From positions 12,579,060 through 12,643,059 of the forward strand of contig OX442314.1 of assembly GCA_949358305.1 (NCBI GenBank): a DNA stretch of 64,000 nt, written 5' to 3'. Each line of letters opens with the position of its first letter. Within the stretch, counting starts at the first letter, position 1. Below the pieces are notes generated by a model. It had not been told where the DNA came from. It did no database searches and saw only the letters and a program-made list of their open reading frames with translations. The stretch is from Strigamia acuminata (lineage: Eukaryota; Arthropoda; Chilopoda; Geophilomorpha; Linotaeniidae). Shown piece after piece: positions 46,984 through 57,929 of the stretch. Position numbers and translations under genes: made by a program.

Positions 46984-49900
46984 AAAAAAAATATTTTAAA
47001 GTGCAATTAGGGGCTTTGCAGTGGACATCACCTTGTCACAAAGAAAGGAGAAAAAAACAACAACAAAAAAACTAGTGTTTCTGTAATGCCAACAAAACTG
47101 GAAGAACTAGTTCCCACTGGAATCAAATTGCTCACAAAATCTTTTTATTTCAAAGTAAAATAAAAAAATAAAAAATATAAAATACAAACTTTTTATTTTC
47201 ACCTTAAAAATGACCTCACGCGATATCAACGCGATAATCGAAGCTGATATGCGATATAAATATTCACAACGTTCAATCCCGTTGGTCTCATCGAGTAAAT
47301 CCAACGCCCTGCAGTGATTGCATTCACTATTCAAATCACGCTGAATGACGACTATCGGAGAAGTAAAAAACGATTTTGCTCAACTTCCTGATTATGTCGA
47401 CTCATCAGGCAAATAAAACTGATGATTTCATTTAACGATCACCATTTCTAAAACTTTCCTCTCAAACGGCCAATTAGTGCCTATCCAATCCAATCCTTAT
47501 TAAAATTATATTTCCAATCACCAGACTCGCCGTAGCGTTTTCAACCAAATTTCAACACTTCTAAGATTTACGCGCAACTACTTCCGGTACAGATTAGGCC
47601 CGATTGGGGGGATCTTGCACCGGTCCCTGCAGACGCCTTGTGATAAATAAATCATGAAAAAAATAACTAAAACATAAAATAGCCATCAACTTAACCCCCT
47701 TTGTGCCACATCGCAAGTTTTTTGTTTATTGACCTTTGCCATCTGTTAGCAATTCCCTCAACGACTGGCGTCAACAACTCGCCATTTCTCGCTTCCTAAC
47801 CGCCTTTCGTGTCCGCGATTGCGCCTGTCGGCAACCCGTTGGCAAAGAGCTTTTTCATGTTCTTTTTCTGACATTATCGCTCTCTGGGGTTTGATTTTAG
47901 ATTATCGGCTCGAGCGAGAGGCGATAATCACAGATAAGGCCATTAATCTTGACTCGTTTCTAATTTCTCTGGCTTGCCTTCGAGAGCTCCTCTCTAATAC
48001 CCTCATAACTCCATTAACCAACTCCTTAATTACTTCTACATTCCTATACCTGCACAAATCTACCCGTCAGCGTCTCCACGGAGTTCACCCCAAGTCCAGA
48101 AGACAGTTAGTGTCATGAGTCTGCACAAAGATTGAGCAAGTTGGGTGTGATGAAAGCTCCACAGGTCAAAGTTATCACCATTAAGCCTAACACGATGTGC
48201 ATTAAACATTACGATTTACATATTAGGTGCATTCAAAGTTTTGGTTTATACCGTTTATGCCACATTTACAATAGGGTAGAATGGTTTATATCAGCCACAA
48301 TCTCTCTCCAAATATCCTATCGCCGATTTCTAAATGTCTTTCATATTTTTCATCGTAGAGTTTCTAATAAATTTCACAAAATTCGGATTTTTCAAATACT
48401 AACTCGAAACAACACAAGTGAATGCAGCTATGCTCTTAAAAAGGGGTTTTGAAACAAGATTTTGTTATTTCACTCACGTTTTTTTCTTTTTTCCTCACTC
48501 CAGCCACACGCGTACAAGGTGTTACCAAACCTCCGTGGAAACAGATCTTTATCTTCGCCACGAGGAACCACCTGGCAAATGACAATGCTTATTGAGAATG
48601 AGTTCAAGCGCGTGGCATTTTCACCATATTATCATTCAGTTTAAACGTGCTATTCCAAAACTCTGCTAAAATCGCAACACGCATTAAAACACGTAGTAAG
48701 TAGCTTTTAAAAGGTTCCTAAAACAAAAATCGTAAAATCGTCTCTTTTGTACTTTGTATTTTAACTGTTATTGCCCCATAAGCAAATTTACGCAACATAA
48801 TTTAGCTCAAAAATTGCAATTGAGTTCCTTTTATGATGTGGCTATAAGTGACCATTCTCATACTTTTGCAGCACGGATTCAAAGAATTTATGGTGTGTAC
48901 TTTGCCGTGGTTATGTGAATACTCACCATAGGGTACGTTCAACGTCCTTGGCGTTATGAAGAGTGACTTTAGTACCACTTTAGAAAATGCAATAAAAGCA
49001 GAACTGCCAATCAAAGCACACTGCAGTCACTTTCACCGTAAAAATATTCTTGCCTTCATGCAGTGCCGCATTAAGAAATATAACGAAGTCACAGAAAGAT
49101 GTAACATGTCGTAATATGACCTGCACTCTGCTTGAACAGTGCATTAAGTGAAATAAATGACTTATTATTGAATGTTTTAAAAATTTGTACTGTGTTTACA
49201 TTGCAGTTTTCAATGCACAAAATGCCCAAAATCTACCTCGCACAAATAGAATTTAGTTTTCCCAATTACCGCGTATAAGTAGAGTAACCCAACTCCTTGC
49301 TAATTAATTTTCCATCAATTACCGATACAATTATCTTTATATTCTCTCCCAATCTAACAAAAGTATTCAATTGTTGCGAGTCGTAAAAAGATCAACAGGT
49401 TTGGGCTGTAATCAATAGCAATGGAGAATGCAGCCAACAAAACCAAATTGACACGTCGAAATAATCAAATCCACGATACAAAACGGTATTCCCTCTATTA
49501 ATTACCCGAGACAACTACAGCAATTCCCTTTTAACTCGAAACAAGGGCACGTGACAATTGGCAAGAGCAACTATATCGAATTACTCTATATTCCTCATCC
49601 CTTCCCCTTCTCGTTCCTCTCGAGCACAAATTTACTGAGACGAGCTGCAAGCTTCCTGTTTTATTTTCCCCATTCCATCAACATTTTAAATTTTATAATG
49701 CATTAAAGTTGAAGAATGGAATGATGTAATTGCTAGTCCAGTATTTACCCAGCTGTTTAACGATTCAACCCACGCCCAGCTCCTCAAAAAGGTTTAGACA
49801 CGCGAACGTTTCATTAAACGGTCCCAATTACCTACCTGACGCTGATTTATGATCGGAAAGAATCGTATTAAGAATGGGACTTAGCCACGCATCGGAGCAT

Positions 49901-50001
49901 AAATTTCGAACAATTTGTATTGCTAAAAGAATATCTACTTACCATTGGTGATATCAGAAAACAAAAAGAATTGAATCTTACCTAAAAAAGAAGAAAAAAA
50001 A

Positions 50002-50155
50002 TAATGAATAAATAAATAAATAAATAGAAATTTGCATAAAAATAAATAAATAAATAGAAATTTGCATAAAAATAAATAAATAAATAGAAATTTGCATAAA
50101 ATTAAATAAATAAATAGAAATTTGCATAAAAATAAATAAATAAATACAAATTACC
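50002..50155. repeat. 30-bp tandem array, about five copies
   Basis: The unit AATAAATAAATAAATAGAAA followed by TTTGCATAAA repeats every 30 bp with only one or two differences until the last, diverged copy. Because 30 is a multiple of three, the minus strand reads as a repeating hydrophobic peptide in an 86-codon frame, which is an artefact. Confidence 0.92.
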
Positions 50156-52736
50156 ATATTTTTTATTTTTATATTTAACAACATTGCAGACCACAGGCAT
50201 TTTTTGTCAAAATTGTACACAAAAAAGTAAAAACACACTCGGAATTTAATTAGAATAAGAGCGGCGCACGCTGAATGATGACACCTTGAATCATAGGAAT
50301 TACCACACCCAAAACAAGAAAAAAAAATATATTTACTGTCACACTACCTCATTGGCGCAAAAGCCAAAAATAAAATTCCTGCAGCACGCACCTTTCAGGC
50401 AAATTAACGCATCTGGCAAAAGTTCAAAACTAATTCGAAACGAGACTCCTCGAAGCAACAACACCGCTTTAACAAGTAATGTGCCAATCAATGTCCAAAA
50501 CCCCTCGACAATGTACGAGATTGAAACCCGCCCTCGAGACTTCTCTTCCAACTTTTAATTTCGCCTCCTTCTCTTTTTCAAACACCCAAGTGACAATTTC
50601 TTTTCTCGTTTTGCCCCTCCTTTCTCCAAATACTTGCCCAATCTCAATAAAACATTTGCGCACAACTGTCCGACTCTAAAACTAGAACAGATCATCAATT
50701 AATCGGCGAATCAGTCGACCACTGCCCATCAGCGCCACGCAAACCAAAAAGCAAGCAAACAACGCGTAAAAAGGCAAAAGGCATTAAGCCGCCATAAGCA
50801 CAACGCGATAAGATTTACGACTAGATTTGCAGCAAACAGATAAGATTGAATTACGCTATCACGAACCCATTGCGAGCAGTGCAAAAGTCGGGGAAATTAT
50901 GGTCGCGTTTAATGCGATGATTTACTCTCGGACAGAAAAAATAAATAAACACAAATATAGTGAGAAACCAATTGCGTTATATAGCAATAACAAAGTGTGG
51001 CACGTAAACATAATCATTAACCATTTTTTCCCTCTCGAGTTTATAATTTACACGGCGATAAATCACATTTATTTCCAGTGCGATGCGCGCTTAAATTTGC
51101 CACCAACGAAATAATCGAAGGAGCTGCCCCCGGTACTTTTTGCTTCACTTCACTGCAGTGTCTCTAAAAGCGGCCTGTTGCATTATTACTGGTAGTGGCA
51201 AACTGGCAATGCACATAAATAAAACTGTGCGTGAATTAAATATGTCACTTTAAGTGGCGTTATGAAAAGAAATGTGAACGTAATAAAGTTAGGGGATGTC
51301 TAAACTCAACGGTAAAATTAAAGAATCTATTTTTTTAATCTGAAGACAAAGGTAAATATTTTGAAAGCTTATATTTACTCATTCGAGCTAATGGGTGCAA
51401 GTAAATGTCAATCAACTTCTCAGAATTTAAAATTAAATAAAAAAAAAAAAAATGTTCCCACTAAGTCAATGGTAATTTAAAAACCGGTACACGCCAATCA
51501 CCACACCTTGTATGAAAAAAAAACCTTAAATTTTTATTTCAGAAAGAAAAACACTAAAAACAAAACTAATTCCACCTTAAAATCAATTTTACTTCGTAAA
51601 AAGTGGTAAAAAATGTGCAAAATCCGTCGATTAATTAACTACTCTTGCTCTTCTTCATTACTCTTTGTTAGCCCATCGAGTCCCTTTAGTATTTGCATTA
51701 ATCATTCCAGGAACGCAACAACCAATTACAAAAAAGTCGAGGAATATGGATTGAGCAAACCACGTTGACCGAAACGAGTTATTAAATAATTGATATTTTC
51801 AACATTTTCATCATGTTGTAAAAGCGCTTCATCACATTTCCCTCAGTTCTGAATTTGATCTCGCAGTCCCACAGGAACGAAACTGATAACCGTTTGCCAA
51901 CCAGCGGGTAAAATGAAAATGTTTTCCATTTCTCCTCATAATCAGTATAATTCAATTGCTAATCAACACGAGGACAAGTCAGATAGGACAAGGCACGAGA
52001 TAGGGAAAGGGAGACATGCTTGTTATCGCTGTCAACTGATTCTCTTCTCTTCTCTCGCCTTGTTGGTTTATGGTTTTGAGGCTGCGCGAGGGGGTGGGGT
52101 GGTGAATGCGAGGGACGGAGACGCTTATCTGAAGGAAGTTGATACACAAGAAGTTTGGATCCACTGCTACGTCCTCGTTGCGTCCGAATCGTTTGCACCC
52201 TTTTAACTTGGTAATACACACATCCTGTCGTTGTGGAATTCAGTGTCAGGAAATGGTGTGTCGAGTTGACACCAGAGTAAAAAATCAAAGTGCTTCTTGC
52301 CATATGGTTGTCAAAACAGAAAAAATATTTTTTCAATACGCTGTAGTAAATTGTAAGCTTGTATTTACGTAATAATTGATAGCACGTTCTCAACTTTTAA
52401 TAAATTATACGTTAATTCGTGGATAAACATTAATTATAATGTAATAACGACGTTTTTAATGGCCTCACTTCATAAAGATTGAAATTGATAATTAAGTCCG
52501 TGAAACCAAAGTAATAAACAATAAATGTATCAAAAGATTATGGAAAAAACGGTTTTTTATTACGAATTTGTTAAGTAATTTGAGTCAGAATGTGTGGGTT
52601 TAAAGATATGCTGATTTTGGCATATGTTGAAGAACCAGACTTGCTCAGCATCAAATTGACTCTGATACATAAAGACCGTGACAAATCTCCATAGCCAAAT
52701 GTCATGGCAACACGTGTTTCATTTGGTAAAACTGAA

Positions 52737-52764
52737 AAAAAAAAAAAAAAAAAAAAAAAAACAG
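52737..52764. repeat. Poly(A) run followed by (A)nG
   Basis: About 24-28 consecutive A on the plus strand, then AGAAAAAG repeats. No retrotransposon body was recognised before it. Confidence 0.7.
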
Positions 52765-53489
52765 AAAAAGAAAAAGAAAGAGAGAAAAATCTAATGTGAT
52801 TCAACTCATTCTTCTTCTAGTCACATTCATCCCCTTTTTCTCAGATCATCTTCTCCTTTTCCATCATCCTCATCTCCACTGCTGAATAAACATCATCAAT
52901 CCCTTTAGGCCTAAACCCTATCACAAACATTTATATCCCTCAAGGCAAACCGCACCGAGAAATGAGTTTTATTCAAGGCACAGTGTCTCCAAGCTTGTCG
53001 CCATTAATATTTCACAAGTGCAAATTCAACATCGCAAGGATGGCTCCGACGACATTTTTAACAAATCGAATTGAGAAAATTCAATCAGTTGCCGACGCAC
53101 CTCAAAACCATTTCAACAACACCGCTACCCATCCAGCCCCTTTTACTTTATATAAACTGCAAACAAAACAAATTGAATGCAACAAAAATCACCCAAATCA
53201 CATAATGATTATTTACCAGATAATTAAATTACGAATAATAAAATTGGAATTAAAAGCAAAAAGAAATTTCCTACCATTCATTTGCCGTTATGTTTCACGA
53301 TTAACCCGATGTCACACTCTCGAAAATAAATAGCAAATGGTGTGGATGTTTGGAAGTTCTATGTTCAATCTCGTCCAAGGTTCAATGTGATAATTTCAAT
53401 CATGAACACGGAGGTAGTGCGGACTTTGAAGAGGCCTCAGAATAGTTAGGGGTAGAAACCGTTTGGTGGGGTTTATCAATTGTTACTGA

Positions 53490-53526
53490 CGTCAACAGTT
53501 CGTTTATTTATAAGGTTCTATTTTAG
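53490..53526 (+). promoter_or_regulatory. LRR-A1 core promoter
   Basis: A CGTCAA motif (in TGACGTCAACAG) is followed by TTTATAAGG and TTCTATTTTAG. It aligns with the same order (CGTCAA, then TTCTATTTAAG) before LRR-B1 and LRR-B2. The T/A-rich box lies about 60 nt before the ATG, which predicts a 5'UTR of only about 30 nt. Confidence 0.5.
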
Positions 53527-53578
53527 TTTACTGTATCTGTAATTATTCTACCGAGGGCTGACCATCTAGTATCAAGAC

Positions 53579-54913
53579 ATGCCGTTTAAGAAATCAGCGT
53601 TGAGCTTGGAAGAATCGTGTTTGAACACAATCGCCGCACATTACGACGACATCCGCAATCATCTCATTCGTTTTTCTGACAAATTGATTAATAAGATATA
53701 TCAACACTTTGTTGATGGAAAGTATAGTCGTCGTTTCCGTTTGCATATGGATGATTTTATTCGTCCTGGCGCGAGATCTTTAGTCCTAACGCACTGGTTT
53801 TCCTATGTGCCTACGCATAAACTTGTAGACAAAATAATCCGCGTTTGTAACAACCTGACAGACCTAGATTTATCACGCTTGCAAGTTCCATCGAAATGTG
53901 TAATCACATTGGCGAAACATCTGCCCAACCTTCGACGTCTCAACTTGGAAAAAAACCGTAAAATCACAGACTTGGTTTTAGCCGAGATCGTTGCGAGCAA
54001 CCTGAAACTTGAATATTTAAACATTTGCGAAACGAATGTTACAGTAAATGGATGTTTACAACTTGTAGAAAATCTACCGCTTCTAAAGAAATTAGATGCT
54101 GATCACGACATGTGGAGAGAGTTATTCAAACTCCTAAAACAAAACTTTAATCGCAACGAAATATGTCACACGTACTCTCTCGAAGATGTAAAGCTGCAAG
54201 AATGGACAATTGACGATCCCACCATCGTTGCACGAATGTTTCCGAATTTACGTAAGATCGACGTTCATCCGCTATCGGAATTTGAATTTGATTGTAAGCT
54301 TAATTCCTGGAACTGTTTTAATAATATAGTCACACCAATACTAAGCAAAACAATGGTAAGACTAACCAGCTTAAAACTGTTAAGGATTGGTCCGGTCAAT
54401 ATTGAGCGAATTGCCATTTTCTGCCCAATGTTGGAGAGTTTACAATTGAGCTATTGTTCAATCAGCGTTAAAACATCGCATAATTTAAAAACTGCATCAA
54501 ATCGGCAGCCATTCCGAAGACTACGTGAACTGGGCATTAATCAAGCACCGTATGAACCACATACATCGACAGACCTTACATTGATAGACGAACAAGATTT
54601 GCGCATGTTATTGCTAAATTCCATTAATTTGCAAAGCCTGTTTCTTTTTTATTGTGAATCTTTTTCGGATAGCTTTGTCACTGAGCTCATCAAATTGAAT
54701 TTACTACAAAATCTCAGAAAGCTTACTATTATGATGAGTTTTTCGATTAATTCCGCAACAGTTTTAAAATTGCTAGCAATGAAAAATCCACTAAATAATG
54801 TGTACATTTCTTGTTGTCCAAGTATCGACGATGAAGCTTGGGCTACAATTGAAAATTACATTCAACGTGAGAATTTGGATCTTAAGCTTCTTCATACCGA
54901 TACATATCCATAA
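53579..54913 (+). CDS. LRR-A1: intronless LRR protein with BC-box-like N-terminus
   Basis: 444 residues in one exon. Residues 9-18 (SLEESCLNTI) fit the elongin BC-box pattern SLxxxCxxxI. Residues 32-40 (FSDKLINKI) are like a Cul2 box, but the Pro seen in all paralogues is Ser here. LRRs of the cysteine-containing/RNI type run from about 85 to the end, for example LPNLRRLNLEKNRKITD, LKLEYLNICETNVT, LESLQLSYCSISV and LNNVYISCCPSIDD. There is no signal peptide or membrane segment. AATAAA lies at 55046-55051. Its closest relative here is LRR-A2. Function is not known; an adaptor role in ubiquitin ligation is inferred from the N-terminus. A lineage-specific F-box/LRR protein is the main alternative. 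Confidence 0.9.
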   Translation: MPFKKSALSLEESCLNTIAAHYDDIRNHLIRFSDKLINKIYQHFVDGKYSRRFRLHMDDFIRPGARSLVLTHWFSYVPTHKLVDKIIRVCNNLTDLDLSRLQVPSKCVITLAKHLPNLRRLNLEKNRKITDLVLAEIVASNLKLEYLNICETNVTVNGCLQLVENLPLLKKLDADHDMWRELFKLLKQNFNRNEICHTYSLEDVKLQEWTIDDPTIVARMFPNLRKIDVHPLSEFEFDCKLNSWNCFNNIVTPILSKTMVRLTSLKLLRIGPVNIERIAIFCPMLESLQLSYCSISVKTSHNLKTASNRQPFRRLRELGINQAPYEPHTSTDLTLIDEQDLRMLLLNSINLQSLFLFYCESFSDSFVTELIKLNLLQNLRKLTIMMSFSINSATVLKLLAMKNPLNNVYISCCPSIDDEAWATIENYIQRENLDLKLLHTDTYP

Positions 54914-55045
54914 CTTTGAGTCACCCAAATCTAATGGGTTGACCGAATAGTGTTCAATCAAATCATAGTTTGGTTTTCAATAACTGTTAGAAGAGTATGT
55001 GATCTAGTCTAGATTTATAGTTCCCGTTGTTTTGTTTTGTTTTTA

Positions 55046-55051
55046 AATAAA
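55046..55051 (+). promoter_or_regulatory. LRR-A1 polyadenylation signal
   Basis: AATAAA 133 nt after the stop, in a 3' flank shared with LRR-A2 (AATAAA at 59713-59718 in the same context). Confidence 0.6.
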
Positions 55052-55398
55052 AATCGTGAGTTTATGTTAATTGATTTCTGATTCCTTAACTTTCCTTTTG
55101 TAATTGTAGTTTTCATTATTTACTTAATAGCATTCAATGACACTTTGTCAATTTAAATAAATTATTATTGACTTAATTAGTTAAAGAATACGTAAAAAAC
55201 ATGTTAAACTGTCATTTTTAATAAATTACTTTTATTCCCAACGTGAAGTATTTTTGGCTTCATTCTTAATCTTTAACTAATTTGAAAGTAAAAGGTCAAA
55301 ATAAAATTTAAATTAGTTACGGTATGTGCAGTAAGCCAGTAACCGTTCGGTGACCGGTATCAATTGTCACTGAACGTCAATAGTACGTTTACAAGTTC

Positions 55399-55406
55399 TA
55401 TTTAAG
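55399..55406 (+). promoter_or_regulatory. LRR-B1 TATA-like box
   Basis: TATTTAAG 58 nt before the ATG, in a block nearly identical to that before LRR-B2, including GCGATGCTTCACGGATCA just downstream. The upstream CGTCAATAG motif is also kept. Confidence 0.5.
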
Positions 55407-55555
55407 CGATGCTTCACGGATCAGTAATCATTCCTTTGAAGGCTGACCATCGCGCCATGCCCCGTAGAAAATCAGCATCGAGTTTGGAAGAATTGTGTTT
55501 GAACACAATCGCCGCACATTACGACAAGTTACGCCTTAATAATTTTCCACCCGTA

Positions 55556-55563
55556 TTGGTTAA
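55556..55563. repeat. Target site duplication, left copy (TTGGTTAA)
   Basis: Identical to 55808-55815. Uninterrupted paralogues have TTGGTTAA once at this codon position (LVN). Confidence 0.92.
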
Positions 55564-55687
55564 CAGGGCCGTTCCTAGGAAATATCTGTGGTGAGGCGAG
55601 CATTAAAAATGCCGCCCCCCCCCCCCCCCCCAAAAAAAAAAAAAAAAAAAAAACCTATTTCTGAATACGTCCGAAAATATTTTTGGG

Positions 55688-55732
<45 letters not shown>

Positions 55733-55807
55733 GCCAAAATTGCCGCCCCTGTCAGTGTGCCGCCCTGAGGCGGCCGCCTCTTTGCCTCATAGGTCGAAAC
55801 GGCCCTG
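55564..55807. mobile_element. hAT-like MITE, 244 bp, inserted in LRR-B1
   Basis: The ends are perfect 10-bp inverted repeats (CAGGGCCGTT) with an 8-bp target duplication; both are hallmarks of the hAT superfamily. The interior has GCCGCCCC motifs near each end, a palindrome GAGGCGGCCGCCTC around 55767-55780, and homopolymer runs (C about 14, A about 21, T about 40). There is no transposase. The homopolymer lengths may be unreliable. Confidence 0.92.
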
Positions 55808-55815
55808 TTGGTTAA
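55808..55815. repeat. Target site duplication, right copy (TTGGTTAA)
   Basis: An 8-bp match to 55556-55563 directly after the right inverted repeat. Confidence 0.92.
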
Positions 55816-57296
55816 TATGATATCTCGACGCCTTGTTGGTAATTCTTTGTACGATAAAAGGGTAGAATTACTTCCTCGTTTGCATGCGGATGAATTTATT
55901 CGTCCTGACACGCGATCATTGTGTTATTTGTCCCGGTTTTCCGACCTGCACATGCACGAAGTTGTAGATAAAATTATCGATGTGTGTAAAAACCTGACCG
56001 AACTAGATTTAACACACTTTGGAGTTTCATCTGACTGCGTAATACGATTGGTGAAACATTTGCCCAACCTACAACGTCTCCACTTGAACGGTAACGATGA
56101 TATCTCAGATTGGGCTTTAGCCGAGATAATTGTGTGTAACGCGAAAATTGAATACTTAAACGTTAATTTTACCTCAGTCACAGCTAATGGATGTTTAGAA
56201 CTCGTAAAAAATCTGCCTTTTCTAAAAGAATTAGATTGTGATTTTACATTATTTCCACTCCTAAAAGAAGATTTTAAATCCAACAAAATGCTAAAGCCAT
56301 ATTCCCTCGAAAGTATACGTCTGCGTGAGTGGACTAATGACGATCTCAGCATTGTCACACAAATGTTTCCAAATTTATGTTCGATTGAATTTGAGCGACC
56401 TACATTCACAAACTGCTTTTATGCAATAGTGAAATCTATACTATCCAAAACAATGGGAAGACTTACTAGCTTAGACCTATGTGGAATTGGTCCAGTCAAT
56501 ATTCAGCAAATCGGCTTTTTCTGTCCAATGTTAAAAAGTTTATATTTGGTCAATTGTTCAATGTGTGTTAAAACAACTGATTCTTACAATTTAAAAACCG
56601 TATCCAATCAGCTGCCATTCAGAAATCTACGTCAACTAACCATTTTTGAAGTACCTGCTGAACAACAAGACACAATATCCGAACAACATTTGCAAATGTT
56701 ATTTGTAAATTCCGTTAATTTAAAGAGTCTACACGTTTTGGGTTGTCAATTTTTTTCCGATAACTTGATCACAAAGATCGTCGAAATGAATTTACTGCAA
56801 AATCTCATGAAGTTGAGCATTTGTCGTTGTCACTCGATAAGTTCAGCAACAGTTTTTAAATTGGTATCAATGAAGAATCCTCTAAATGATTTATTAATTT
56901 CTAATTGCCAATGTATGAACAAACCAGCTTGTGATGTGATTACAAATTATGTTCAAGTTTGCAATTTGGATCTTGAACTTGATCTTAAATACATAACATA
57001 GGGTACATGATCAAATAAGCAAATCCAATGTGCTAAATGGCAAGCATTTATTTTCAATTCTCTCATTAATATGTCGAATTTTTCCATTTTTCTGAATTTG
57101 AGGTGTTCAAACATGTTTGTTAAAATACCGGTAGAGGAAAGTATATAACATACAAATCTATCCACTTATTTATAAATTGTAAAATATTGCTGCTTCTATA
57201 AATTACCCTATTGAAGAACAGTATAAAACATTACCGGTACATGAAAGATGCACGTTCTCCCTAGAACTGTTTTCATCCTGCAGTAACATCCGTATT

Positions 57297-57450
57297 ACAC
57301 AAAACAATTAGACGGCTAACTAGTTTAGATGCGAGGGGTTAGATCTGTACAGTACTAGTCCGGTCAATATTCAGGCAAATAGGCACTTTTTAACTAGTGT
57401 TATGCCAAATGTGTGCTGAAACAACTAATTTGCCCAATCTATCGTTCAAA
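57297..57450 (+). pseudogene. Relic of an LRR gene in the LRR-B1 3' flank
   Basis: A decayed copy of the region that in LRR-B2 spans about 60845-61025. Shared landmarks are ACGGCTAACTAGTTTAGA (gene: AGACTAACTAGCTTA), GTCCGGTCAATATTCA (gene: GTCCAGTCAATATTCA), AAATAGGCACTTTTT, and TGTGCTGAAACAACT (gene: TGTGTTAAAACAACT). The frame is lost. The same relic follows LRR-B2, so it predates the duplication of the A-B unit. Confidence 0.75.
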
Positions 57451-57764
57451 AAACAAAGCAAACTGTCAGTATGTGCAAGTTAGAAGTTGACTCCTGTAAT
57501 GTCCAAACATAAGTAGATAATAAAAGACATCCTTTCAACACGGTGCTAATTGCCACTTTAATCTTCTCCACCTTATTCCTCACCATTACACTTTGTTCAC
57601 ATGACCTAAGTACAGTCATCACCCAGTGGCGGCAAATACAACTTCCAAACATCAACACCACAACTACTACTGCCAAATCTCAGAAAATTAGACTTGTTCA
57701 GATGTAATTAGAAAGAAAACTTTATTAAAAATGATGTTGTTTGATTCTTGTCCAAATTTCGATA

Positions 57765-57770
57765 AATAAA
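57765..57770 (+). promoter_or_regulatory. AATAAA downstream of LRR-B1
   Basis: The nearest clear AATAAA is 764 nt past the stop, so it may not serve LRR-B1. It lies at the start of the next duplication unit, where the first unit also has AATAAA (53324-53329). Confidence 0.25.
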
Positions 57771-57859
57771 CAGCAAACCGTCAAACGGTGTGGGTTTTTG
57801 AAAGTTTTAAAAGTATACACTATATGTTCAAAGTGATAATTTCGATCATCAACACGAAG

Positions 57860-57872
57860 GCGCCCCCTATTA
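57860..57872 (-). promoter_or_regulatory. CTCF-like core between duplication units
   Basis: The minus strand reads ATAGGGGGCGCCT, a fit to the CTCF core AGGGGGCGC. The homologous place before LRR-A1 (about 53420) lacks it. Confidence 0.3.
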
Positions 57873-57929
57873 TGGGTTTCCGGTCCCTGGCATAACCAGT
57901 CCAATTTTTACTGACCACAGGTCAGCACA

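Larger units (their letters stand above)
43395..50640 (+). repeat. Segmental duplication copy 2 (upstream of Trim9 exon 1)
   Basis: Collinear with 22380-26405 block by block (see that entry), but longer. About 2.3 kb at roughly 43.8-46.1 kb has no counterpart in copy 1, and the 48.7-50.4 kb stretch is also expanded. Copy 2 begins just after exon 1 and its promoter. Divergence between copies is high, so the event is old. Confidence 0.7.
43190..53310. other. Intergenic region between divergent Trim9 and the LRR cluster
   Basis: About 10 kb of AT-rich DNA with no gene I can support. It holds segmental-duplication copy 2, a five-copy 30-bp array, a poly(A) run of about 28 (52737-52760) and a CTCF-like site. 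Open frames here (longest 144 codons, 51959-52393, minus) have no recognisable domain. Confidence 0.7.
55457..57001 (+). pseudogene. LRR-B1: LRR gene broken by a hAT-like insertion
   Basis: The ATG at 55457 starts a B-type product (MPRRKSASSLEELCLNTI...), open to codon 36, where a 244-bp element plus 8-bp target duplication (252 bp together) enters. Translation would run a further nine codons into the element and stop at TGA 55592-55594. From 55808 the same frame resumes and stays open to 57001, so without the insert the gene would have 430 residues like its paralogues. The insert falls inside the Cul2-box-like motif (FPPVLVN|MI). The LRR part has no other stop or frameshift, so the insertion is recent relative to decay, or an internal ATG (55817) keeps a truncated LRR product in use. 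This may be an allele that is not fixed in the species. Confidence 0.85.
53310..57760 (+). repeat. Tandem duplication unit 1 (LRR-A1 + LRR-B1)
   Basis: Starts with AAATAAATAGCAAATGGTGTGG and a GTGATAATTTC(A/G)ATCAT block that recurs at about 57762-57860. It contains an A-type gene, a shared A-B spacer, a B-type gene and its 3' flank with the relic. The period to unit 2 is about 4.7 kb by A-gene starts and 4.65 kb by B-gene starts. Confidence 0.8.

Noticed and set aside
55591-55755. Splicing of the hAT-like element out of LRR-B1 through G|GTGAGG and the T-rich CTGTCAG acceptor
   Set aside because: The sites look usable and the removed length is a multiple of three, but the retained element sequence still meets an in-frame TGA four codons later, so the product is not rescued.
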